64,000 bases of DNA. It comes from Paratinospora sagittata. Lineage: Eukaryota > Streptophyta > Magnoliopsida > Ranunculales > Menispermaceae. The DNA is taken from the NCBI GenBank assembly GCA_035771175.1, contig CM069593.1, positions 43,213,741 to 43,277,740 on the forward strand, read 5' to 3'. Shown in pieces: positions 44,366-54,835 of the stretch (the stretch's first letter is position 1; each line of letters starts with the position of its first letter). The notes below the pieces were generated by a model. That model was not told the DNA's origin. It searched no databases and worked only from the letters and a program-made list of their open reading frames with translations. The position numbers were made by a program, and so were the translations under genes.

Positions 44366-46475
44366 GTGACGTTACGACCGACACAAAATACCACATACGC
44401 CACACCTATAAGTACTTGATACCCTGTCATCCTAACCTATCCACACACTGAATCATCCATTTGCATATCATACAATATGATCCTAAAAATTCTTCCATCC
44501 ACTAATAATAACATATTATCAAACCATTCCATTTTATCCATTTCACATAACAACTTAGTCGTTCATCTTTATACACATGTCCACACACTCATCTAAATTA
44601 TAAATACGTTACATAGTGTCATGTATATGTAAACAAAATACATAATGACTTCCCAAAACTCCACAAATATATAAATGCATACATTTATCAAAGATCGTAG
44701 TTACATCTCCTGAATCTTGCCTTTGCCCTTGATGTCTTGCCCTGAAAAGATTGAGAGTTTGGGTTGAGCAACAACTAGCCCAGTGAATATTCTACCTATG
44801 ACATTGCATATGCATTGATAACAAAACATGACATTAAAACAATATTTATATCATGATGCAAGCAAGTTAATCAGTTATGAATACATGATCAATATATGTT
44901 TCATCATATTCATGCATTTTCACGACAATGCAAATCTCAGTATAAGACCATACTGTCCATCTCCCACCTTTTAGGTAATTATGCGCATTTGCCCCTCATT
45001 ATGCATCGATAAGGAGTGCACAGTCTTCAATTTATCCATTCATAGATCTTAGGAAAGTAAGTGCTTCTTCCCCTCATTATACCCAAGGAGTGCACCGTCC
45101 CTACTTTTGCCATTTATAGATCCTAGCCAATCAGATTCTCTTAGGAGGGCTTCTCATGTCGGTGACCTATTCAATAGATCCCAAGACATGCTCCATTACT
45201 AAAACTATTTCATGTATTTAAAACACATATGTAAGTACAATATCATGCTTACATTTAACTAATTGAATTTATACATATAATACCATACATAAAACCAAAA
45301 GTAAGAAATACTCACAATGGGTACAATCCTACGCTTTCCCACTCATCAAAGTACACCTTTATAGCCCCTACACAAGTTGTTCATAGATTTCCAGCTAATC
45401 ACTCAAGATCCAGCCACTTTCTCAATGACAATCTGTACATATCACAATATAATTCACATTCAACTACAATTTCTAGCTACAACACACAAAACTCCCACTC
45501 CAAGCTTAAACAATCCCTAGTTGGGACATTCCCAACACAAAACATCAATTTCCTCCAATTTCACCGTCCAATTTATGTACACATCCTAATAGAACCTATT
45601 TAAGTCAAGATTCATCATTTAAATCTCATAAACACCCATTTGAACAACCTCAAACCCTTAGCTGTTTTTGTATACAACAAGGTTTGGGTGTACCCTCAAT
45701 TCAACACCAATTTCCCTGTAGATTTTACATGCCATAATCTTAATTTCCATCAAGAACCCATTAAAAACATAATTAAATGCAAAAGCCACAGATTTGGCCA
45801 ACCCCAGGCCATCACAATTTTGTTCAACCATCACCAAATCCGTTCAACTTCACATATGTTGAACAAATCAAAGAACGGAATGAAAATTCGCAAGTTTTGA
45901 GCTAAAAATCACTTATCGGAGCCTCAAAATTGCTACCCTAGCTCTTCGTTCTCCTTTTCCCCTTCATTTTCCCTTTCTTTAGAACTCAAATCAGCTCAAA
46001 TGAGCTAAGAATGGGCCAGAAACCTCTTTTATTTACGTGCAAACTGCTTTAACGACTTATACATTTTTTTTTTCAGAAGGCTCAGGAGCGCGCTCCTCGT
46101 TGCCCAGAAACAAATTTGGTCTTTGTTTCCCCGCAAAGAGCGCGCTTCTCTGCAGGGGAGCACGCTTCTCTGTAGATTTTCAGAATGCATGCTCTTCGAT
46201 TTCCACCACTAAAGTGCGCTTGTCCCTAAGGAGTGTACTTCTACTCAAGCTCAAACTTTCACTCTCTGTTTGCCAACACTGGAGCGCGCTCCTTGGTGTC
46301 CAAAGTGAATTTCCTAAGTATCATGCCTCCAATGTTACAACTAGGGTCTCGGGATTCCTATTACCCTAGAGTGCATACAAATACAATAATTTACGGTCAT
46401 CAACATGCGTATAAATACGTCTGACAATATGTACAAGTCGATATAAAAGTTTGACTAGAGGTACGAGATGTTATA
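44366..46475 (+). mobile_element. LTR-D, right copy (longest)
   Basis: About 2.1 kb, collinear with 29839-31043 plus a 600-bp middle part (about 44980-45590), and ending GAGATGTTATA before GTAAA at 46476. The left terminus is missing: the LTR starts within GGTGACGT, fused to the copia LTR end (shared GGTG at the joint). It contains several GAGCGCGCTCC-type palindromes at about 46080-46280. Confidence 0.85.
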
Positions 46476-46672
46476 GTAAATGTGATCAAAAGCATAAGAA
46501 CAAGTACATAAACACAATTACATCAAAGTGTAATTGTAAAGCTCAAATAACTGTTAGGCTCACGTCAGATATGGTTTGTGGCACTTGATAAATGTGAACC
46601 TTGAACATAATCATTTGGTTAATTGTTTGGAGATTGAAGAGTTTGAAAGCCTTTGGGAAATTTCATAATCCA
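46476..46672 (+). pseudogene. FAR1-like pseudogene remnant, right copy
   Basis: Begins GTAAATGTGATC as at 31044 and contains FVAL/ISVNLEHNHLV-region codons. It jumps near 46624 from the HNHLV region directly to the FESLWEIS region, a deletion of about 0.7 kb spanning the whole MULE core. Confidence 0.8.
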
Positions 46673-48624
46673 AGAAAAAGACACTTAATTGTTTTTTTTT
46701 TAATAATTGTAACATTATTATGTTCAAAAAATATTTTATAGCAATTATTTGTGCTTTATGACATTTATTTGACATACTTTACTTTTATTATTTATTTATT
46801 TATACAAAATAATAGTGGAGGGAACAATTTTTAGGATGTTCACCAACTTTAGTACAGTGACAATCATGAAGTCACCAATGTAGCATCAAGTCATTTGGTA
46901 ATTAAAATACTCATAAACTAATTCACTTATTTGGCTCAAAGTTTGGACAACCTTATTTCAATACAGGACATGATGGTATCTTCACAAGTTTCATATCAAT
47001 CACAATGGAGCAACCAAGGCATCTATAACTTTCATTAGTCTTCTTTTCTAGACTTGATGCATAATGTTGGTAGCTCCTAGGTATTACGGTTTGTACATTG
47101 TAATTATGATTTCCTCATCTACGTGTTCATCGAGTGAACATATTATAAATTACGACCATTTTACAATGCCCACGTTTGATGGAAAAGACATGGTAGTAAC
47201 AAAGAAGGCGATGTGATGTGAGGTGCTTTGCATAAGTGGTTTTCAAATTGAGATGGTAGAGCTTTTTTGTTTGCATGTTGAATTATAAAGTTTTTGTCTT
47301 TAATTATGTAATGGAACATTGTTTTAGGTTGATTAATAGAAATGGGTTCTTGTTTTTTTCTTTCAGTGTTATTTGGCCATAGCAGTGCATCCTCGTTGAT
47401 ATTTCTAAATTTTTTATGAATTTGTTTTAAGTATTCACTGCAGAAAATATGTGCCACACTAAAGTATGAAAAACATAATCTTTGATGATAAATTATTTTT
47501 ATTATAAATAAAAATAATTTAATTAATTTTTATTTAAAATAATAAAAGTATTTTTCTAAAGTAATAAAATTACTTTTATTAGAGGAATAATATTATTTTT
47601 TTATCAAAAAGTAAATTTATTGTTTATTAAAAACAATTTAGTACTAAAAATATGATAAATTAAGTTTTTTTATAATAATAATTTTACCAAAACTAATAGA
47701 ATTAGCTTTTTAAAATAGTAGAATTATTTTATTAAATAGAATTTAATTAAAAAATAATATTATTTTTAAGTGATAGTAATATAAACTTGTTATTTTATAA
47801 AAATAATATTTTTAATTATTAAAAGTAATTTTATTAAAATATTAAAATTAATTTTTATTAGAATTAAAATTATTTTATTAAGACAATGACATTATTTTTT
47901 ATCAAAAACAATTTTTTTTATTAATAATAAGAAAATTGTTTTTTATTAAGTAATAAAATTATTTTTATACAAATAAGAAAGTAATTTTAAAATGTAATAC
48001 TAAAATCATTTTTTTTGTTAAAAAATAAAAATAAAAATAATTTTTTAGCAAAAAGAAAGCCTTTAGCGTCGTACTTTACGTTTGGCATTAACTACCCACT
48101 ACCCTTAGTGGGTTGAAAATTTTTGAACTTTTCAACGTAACCAACAAAACTAGGCCACCTCAAAAGCCACCTCACTAGTCATATAATTTGTGGTGAGAAT
48201 TTCATTGGAGGCCATTTAGCATTTGTCTTTCTCAATAAACCCAATTTGTCTTATAGTTTGGGTTTCTTTTTAAATCATCCCTGATTGACTGAAATCTTGT
48301 TAATTAACATGTGCTGTACACAAACAAAAACTCCCTGGTTTAACCATGTTCAGTTTGTGTGAATGGAATGCCTGCTGTTTGTCTTTTGAGAGAAGTTGAG
48401 TCAAGACTATACTTCCCTTTGGGGTTTAGATTGGCTTCTAAGCAACTATGACATGAATATATCCATGTAATTAGGAAAAAGGTTTTGTTAAGTTAGTTGA
48501 GTAAAGTTCTTTAGGATATATTTGACAAATGCCTTCTTTACATTTGTCATGGTTAAGCATAAACATGCAGATTTAAAAAAAAAGGGTGATTATAAATCAA
48601 TAGATCTTAAAAAAAATAATTGCA
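46673..48624. other. Non-coding spacer, right copy
   Basis: Matches the middle copy at 31950-33618 and, in reverse, 20561-23588 without the Gypsy-B LTR. It includes the third AT-rich block (47480-48050). No gene was recognised. Confidence 0.7.
47480..48050. repeat. AT-rich imperfect repeat block, third of three
   Basis: Mainly TAATAAAATTA / TAATTTTATTA words, about 90 percent A+T, collinear with 32760-33325. Confidence 0.7.
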
Positions 48625-48630
48625 TTTATT
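48625..48630 (-). terminator. Polyadenylation signal of the right MED26-like gene
   Basis: Reverse complement AATAAA, about 100 bp beyond the stop codon, as in the left copy. Confidence 0.6.
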
Positions 48631-48730
48631 TCATTAGCAAACAATGTTTTACAAAATGTTCATAATACACAACTGTATGTGCAGTTCCTTCCATATCCAT
48701 GTAAACCAACATTTGACTGAAAAAAACTTG

Positions 48731-51677
48731 TCACCACATTTTTATGCATGGTTGCATATTAACTCTTATTTTCCTTCGATACGGTCGAGGATGGTACCGG
48801 ATTCGTGGTCTTGTGTCGGGAGCTTTGTCTTCATTAGAGTTCTTCTTTTCTAGGAGTTCATGGAAATCAAAGAACTTTACACTCCTTTGCTTCTTTGCTG
48901 TGTGCCATAAGTACCCATTAGATTGACTCCAAAAGATTTATAAAGTGAGAAGGAAAATGTGGAGGAAGAAGAAACATGAAGGGCAGGTAGTAATTACCAT
49001 TTTCAGCTTTTTGATAATCTTCATATAATTTCCTCTTGGAACCTTCAATCTTCTGTAGAATTAAGTTCTCATCATCGTGGTGTTCATCCTAAATCATCAT
49101 ATTGGGGAGAGGGATTTGAGTGATGGATAGAATGTATATGGTAGTGTTTGGACTAAAAATAAGAGAGATTAATTGTAATCATTATAATATATACTTACTT
49201 GTTTATCAGGAATTGGGACACTGAAGCAAGACACATGTTTCTGCAACTCTATTTTATTGTTCTTCGTGTTATCTGAAGCAACCAATAATGGTATGTAGAA
49301 TTAATTTAGATAGTTCAATGTTAAGACAAGGTAGAAGGTTGAAAGAAAAGCAACATGTTTGAGTCACTGTTACCTCCTGTGGTTGCAGAAGCCTCCAACT
49401 CCAACCATTTGTCTACTAGTTTTTTCCACTCCCTGCAAATTAAATGTAAATTATAATTATAGATTCATAAATTTCAAAGTTTATCAAGAAGAAAGTGTTA
49501 CTTGGAAGTTTACTAATTCCATACTTGATGAGACTGTTGGAAAAGTGACGGAGTTTCTTCGATTTGAACGTCTTTCTGATAGAATTTACAGTGTACCCAA
49601 TCATAGTTTCCTGAGGAAGACAAATTATATATATAACTGACCTATCTGTTAAACTGCTTTCAATTAGTTTTAAGGAATAGACGAAAACCTCAAGAATTTG
49701 CTTGGAGTCTACTATCTTTTGAAGCTTTCTCAGTGATTCCAACACTTCTGGTTCAGTCTGCAATAATTTAAACAAAAACAACCAACCACCAACCATATAT
49801 TACATGTAAAGAAATCATACAACATTAGAAATGTATTATAGACACGAAATATAATGATTAAGAGTGGCATCTATATTACTTTGTTCAAAAAGAAAAAAAA
49901 CCTGCAAATGATGGTTGGAGAGAATATTCTTCAAGGACAGAATGTCTTCTTTCTTCTGGCACTCCAAGTCTACATGATTGATATGGCCTTCGGGTTTCTT
50001 TTGTACATCTTCTTGAATGACAGTCTCCTTTGGGAGTTCTGCTTGCAGTTCAGTGGCCTCATTGATTTTTTGTTTCTTTGCTGTATATATACATAAAGTA
50101 AGAATATGTCAATACTCTAATGCATAATATATAGAGTATTGAATTAAACTTTACCAAGTGAAGAAAGTCAAAAGAAGACAAACTAACCATTTGCTGCAGC
50201 TGTCAATGTGTGATGGCCCTCTTGAGATTTTCTTTTGGAATTCTCATATTCGAATCCATCAGTGCACTTGGTTTCCTACAAATTTTGGGGATGATCATTA
50301 GATGAATTTGAACTTTCATTTATATAAGTAATACTTAATAAACGAGCTCATACTAATTATACTTCATTCTTTACTTAATTAATGCTTACTTGCTTAGTAG
50401 GAAGAGTACTAGAGGTCTTGGTATTTCTGATGGCAAATATCCTCCTTTTTGAAGTAGTAGCAATGTGCTTGAAAGCAAATTCTTGCACAGTTGACACAAC
50501 AGAATGCTCCTTTTCCTTCTGGGTATTCTGAGATGTAGAAATAGAATTCAATATGTAAATGCTAATTAGGTAGAGCTATTAAATAATTGTTCAATTGAGA
50601 ACATATATATATTTGTACCTGATCATCCAAGTGAGAATTATGGTTTTGATGCCCCTCTTGAGATTTTGTTTTGGAATTCTCAAATTTCAGCCCAGTGAAG
50701 TTTTCATCAGTGGACTTTGCCTACAAATTGTGGGGATGATAGTGAGATGGGTGTTTAGTTAATTAATACCCATCCTCTATTTAATTAATACTTACTTGCT
50801 TAATAGAAAGAATAGAATTCCTAATGATGAATGCCCTGTTCTTCTGTGACTTTGGTTCAGTAACTTTCGTGGTTTTGGAATTTCCTTTTCCTAGTTTGTC
50901 ATCAGGTAGACAAATTAATGCTAACTAGCTAAAACTGTTAAATAAGTGTTCAGTGATTATATTTTGTACTTACCAGGTTGATCATTATTAGTAGAAGTGG
51001 CAGCAGCACTAACGTTCACTACTCTCTCATATAGCATTTTGCACCATCCACTGATATTTCAAATTCAAGGGAAAATAATTAATTATTTTGAATCAAACTA
51101 AGATAAACATGATTGCATGCATATGTAGTAACTAATTAACTTGGAACTAAAATAATAAAGAGATATTGGTAGAATTTTGCATATATTTACTTGATGATAT
51201 TGCTGGCAAGGTAACGAACTTGTTTCGATTTGGATGTACATTTGATATAATCAACAGTACGTCCAATTGTAGTTTCCTGTAGAGATAAATTTATGTATTT
51301 TAACTAACTAAACTTTTCACCAAGTCTCTTAGTTTTTCACTAGAGATTTCTCTATTTTACTATTTTCAATACCACCAATAAACTAATGTCGACAAGGATT
51401 AAAACCTTTAGATATTGCTTGGAGACTTCCATCTTTTCAAGCTTTCGTAATAATTCTACCAACTTTGTTTCAGACTGCAATATTTAATGCAAATAACCAT
51501 TACAACAACGATAATCATTTAGTTGCCAACTATAATATTTTATTAATCGAAGAAATAAAAGAAGTTAAATGACACAAAAGTTAAAAGAGTTTAGGGTTTA
51601 TAGGATTAGGGTTTAAAATTTTAAACCTGAAGATGATTAGAGAGAAGATATTGGATGGTGAAAATATCTGGATTCAT
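48731..51677 (-). CDS. MED26-like protein with two TFIIS N-terminal (LW) domains, right copy
   Basis: Minus-strand exons in coding order: 51677-51627, 51474-51406, 51276-51191, 51050-50974, 50890-50796, 50720-50619, 50527-50390, 50275-50188, 50080-49902, 49757-49689, 49610-49525, 49432-49374, 49272-49199, 49088-48998, 48897-48731. Exon lengths equal those of the left copy, all junctions keep GT-AG, and the product is again 476 residues. Eight coding differences from the left copy all change the protein (for example Q to K at residue 40, S to F and N to S in the second LW domain, D to H in the acidic exon 14). The upstream region is not interrupted by LTR-F, so this is the better candidate for the expressed copy. 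Function is inferred from the fold only. Confidence 0.85.
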
Positions 51678-52106
51678 GATATTAATTCTCCTCAGGTAAA
51701 AATGTGTTGATTATTAATTGAAGAAGATGGGATTGGTGATGAAGAGAGCAGAGATCAGAGAAAGAGAGAAAGAGAGAAAGAGAGAAAGCAAGGAATGGAA
51801 GGAAGAGCAGATTTGTAACTAATCGATGATAATACTCAATTACCTCTACTCACCTAATCATTTATAGTTAAAAAAATAAATGTGATAACGGTTAAAAACT
51901 ACAACCTTCCTCAATAACTTGAATAACTTGCCGTGTACGTTTTCAACTGTCAAGTGCGCTCTACATAGATAACTGGGCTTGGGTTTCACATGGAAATGGT
52001 TTGGGCTTTTCTTTTCTTGCATTATCGAATTTCCAAACTTATGTACAACAAAAAATAATAGTTGAAGCCTTTATTTCTATCACCTTGATCGGCGACGTTC
52101 TCGTCG
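51678..52106 (-). promoter_or_regulatory. Uninterrupted upstream region of the right MED26-like gene
   Basis: Contains a GA-rich leader (about 51730-51790, CT-rich on the coding strand) and corresponds to the left-arm halves 14551-14845 and 17394-17524 joined without LTR-F. A specific TATA box is not convincing. Confidence 0.55.
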
Positions 52107-52107
52107 C
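52084..52107 (-). pseudogene. 24-bp remnant of the KTF1-like exon 1
   Basis: The last codons of the left-arm exon (D-E-N-V-A-D-Q region), including the donor site, remain on minus. The preceding 1.1 kb (13392-14528 in the left arm) is deleted. Both breakpoints carry AGC, a 3-bp microhomology. Confidence 0.8.
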
Positions 52108-52740
52108 TAAAAATATGTCAAACTTTTTTTTTTCTTATTTAAATTACAGCATTTCAGAGGGCCATGCTCACCAATACCATATTAAGGCTCTTGTGGCATA
52201 TATAAGCTCACAACTAATGATGGGAATAATCTCAAATAATATCATAGAAAGATGTGTGCATGCCTTTCTTTTCAGAATGTTACTCTTTTAGTACATCAGG
52301 GAGGCATCTTTTAATTACTCCTTGATAGAGTGTATAATAGTTATATAACTTGTGACTTTTCCTTGTGCTTTAATGTTTAAAAATGTTTAATTCTTAGATT
52401 TTGATTATGTTTTGTATTTTGTGAAGTAGATTGAAGAATTGCATCAAAATGAGGTTGGAATCGAATACTTAACATGATTTGAGTGAAGTCATAAATTTTG
52501 GAGAAAATTTGGAGCTCAAGACTGTGAATGATCCAGAAGAGGTTTTTGCTTAAGGCGCGGGCTTGTTCTATTTATCCAGTGCGTGCAGAGTTGAGTTCGT
52601 TCGATAGAGCGTGGGCGTGCTTTACCATTCCATACAATTCCTATTTTTGGCCGTGATTTCTTGAGGAAAAGATGTAGTTGATAGCTGGAAGAGTTTTTAA
52701 TTAAGGCTATCTTTAGTTTTTAATTAAGGCCGTGATTTCA
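52108..52740. other. Non-coding sequence shared by both arms (right arm)
   Basis: Reverse-collinear with 12791-13391. No gene recognised. Confidence 0.65.
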
Positions 52741-52800
52741 TTGTTTTTCGTGTTATTTGAAGCAACCAATAATGACATGTAGAATTAATTTAGATAGTTC
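52741..52800 (-). pseudogene. Scrap of MED26-like gene, exon 13 / intron 12
   Basis: Mirror of 12724-12790. It ends in AGTTC (52796-52800), the copia target site, directly before the Copia-A 3' LTR. Confidence 0.8.
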
Positions 52801-53965
52801 TGTGACTGTATGGTGGCAAAAATCACTAAAAAACAGGTTTCAAAATAATCAATTAGATTAGTCTCCAGTCGAAGTGGTGGAGTCACAATGGTCTCGCTTA
52901 AATACCACTCTTCTAGAGCTCCCGTTCACTATTTAAAGGTATCAGGTACAAGATTATATCTAGTTAAACTAGATCAATTACTATTTCAGTAGAGTAACGA
53001 CGTAGATTGAGGCTAGAGTGTAACTCTATGTCTTTAAGACAATTATGTCCTGCTTAGGTGCTCACGGTATATGACACTTGTCTCTAAGGATACAACAATC
53101 TCCTTCTTGTGACAACAACACTTCAACCCATAAGAATAATCGAACGAAAATTGGTTATACTCACTCACAAAAGAATGCTAAAAGCAGAGAAGAGAAGAAA
53201 ATTCATAGATTTTGAAATTTTCTAGGATGATTTTCTGAGTTCTGGAAGGCTCTATTTAGAGGCAAATCTTGGATGTACATGGTGCGTGTTTCTACACCGT
53301 TGGATCGAGTCTGATCGATTTAGGCGCAATCTAACGATTCACAGCTCGTCGCAACCGACCCCGTATCGTTGGATCGCGGTCGATCCAATCGGTCGCGATC
53401 TAACGGTCTTTATCAGCGCATCCGATCCCACACCGACGGATCTTCGTACATCGCACCTAGACAAATAACTACATTCATCGTATCTAGACGTTCCAGATCC
53501 GATCTTACGCGGACGCATCTCATCCGTCTGATCAAAGATCGGCGATGTGTACGTGCGAAGTGCAAAGTGTTGTGCGCCCAATGCGCCCTAAGACGCCCAA
53601 TCGCCCTCACACATGCGTGCGCGAGCATTACCCCTGAGCCTTCATTGTGTGTGTGTGTTAGCTGAAAATTCAAGTGTAGTATTATAGTTATACTTATAAG
53701 TAAATAATTAGAACTTTGTCTTTCCCATGTGGGACTAAAAGATTGTTTTTAAATATTACCACTTTACGCATATCAAGTAGGCTACTTTAGACTCAATTTC
53801 TCATTCATATATAAATGGATATAGCTAAATACTTATATATTCTTAATCTTCACATATCAAAGATTAATAATTAACTTGGATCCACCCAAAATCACTTGTG
53901 GGCCCCACTTTAATATTTATCTGAAAATGGTGAAAAACCATATTTTATTTGCTCATTTTCCAACA
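52801..53965 (-). repeat. Copia-A 3' LTR, longest copy (1165 bp)
   Basis: Plus-strand limits TGTGACTGTATGG and TTTTCCAACA, that is TGTTGG...GTCACA on the element strand. It is preceded by target-site bases at 52796-52800 and followed by the copia 3' UTR with its purine-rich tract. A GATC/CGATC-rich segment (53290-53420) contains diverged copies of CCGTTGGATCG-type words. Confidence 0.85.
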
Positions 53966-54524
53966 ATCCCTCACATGAATGAAAATTGAACTAATTGCAC
54001 TTTCTATCATCCCCCACATAAATGGATTTTTGATGTAATTTTGAAAAAAAAATTAATGCAGACACTAGAGAGAGTACTAGTGGAACGAGTTGCATCGAAA
54101 TAGGTAACTTGTGGCTTTGAACCTTCCCTAGTGAAACACTATTGAATTTGCTAGCTAATCAGCGAACACAATGTCTTGAACTGTTCAGCCGTTGATGCAA
54201 ACCAAGACATTAATGTACACACAACAATTTTGGTTCTCACGGTTGTGCTCATTTTGGCCCTAAACAACTCCTGGATTCATGAGTGCTTTAGAAAATTCAA
54301 GCCTTAAAATCCTCATATAATTGGCCCAGTCCTATTAAGAGTATCCCTGCTACACCCCACATAATTAATATGTCGTAGGAATCATTAAAAACAATGCTTA
54401 TCCTTACTCATTTTACAGGCAGAACTATTGTATCATAAGAATGGGTAGTAGTGTGATTTTCCTTAGTGCTACACCAGATTTCATAATTTAGTTGTCCCTT
54501 TTGAACCTAGTTCTTGGGATCACT
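53966..54524 (-). other. Copia-A 3' untranslated region, cut by Gypsy-B
   Basis: Matches 39596-40150 and stops at TTGGGATCACT where the Gypsy-B LTR begins. No gene. Confidence 0.75.
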
Positions 54525-54559
54525 TGTAATACCCTGTATTTCACAAAAAAAAAAAAATT

Positions 54560-54835
54560 GGGCATACGTGCCCGGAAGTCCAGGAAAGCCGCCTGGAAGT
54601 CCAGGCACATGCCCGGAAGTCCAGGCAAGCCGCCCGGAAGTCCAGGCACATGCCCGGAAGTTCAAGCAACCTGCCCGAAGGTCCAGGCACATGCCTGGAA
54701 GTCCAGGCACATGCCTGGAAGTCCAGGCAACCTGCCCGAAAGTACAGGCACATGCCCGGAAGTCCAGGCAACCCGCCCGGAAGTCCAGCCACATGCCCGG
54801 AAGTCCAGGCAGCCCGCCTGGACTTGCAGGCTCCA
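54560..54835 (+). repeat. Thirteen-unit palindromic minisatellite upstream of the Gypsy-B TATA box
   Basis: Units of 20-21 bp built on GCCTGGAAGTCCAGGC, whose halves are inverted repeats separated by two bases. Units alternate between CACAT and CAACCT/CAAGCC linkers, giving a 41-bp higher-order period. Gly/Pro-rich open frames on both strands are artefacts of the repeat. Confidence 0.92.

Noticed and set aside
49854..50096. 80-codon frame antisense to exon 9 of the MED26-like gene
   Set aside because: It is a shadow of a coding exon plus intron, and the mirror frame in the left copy is identical only because the DNA is.
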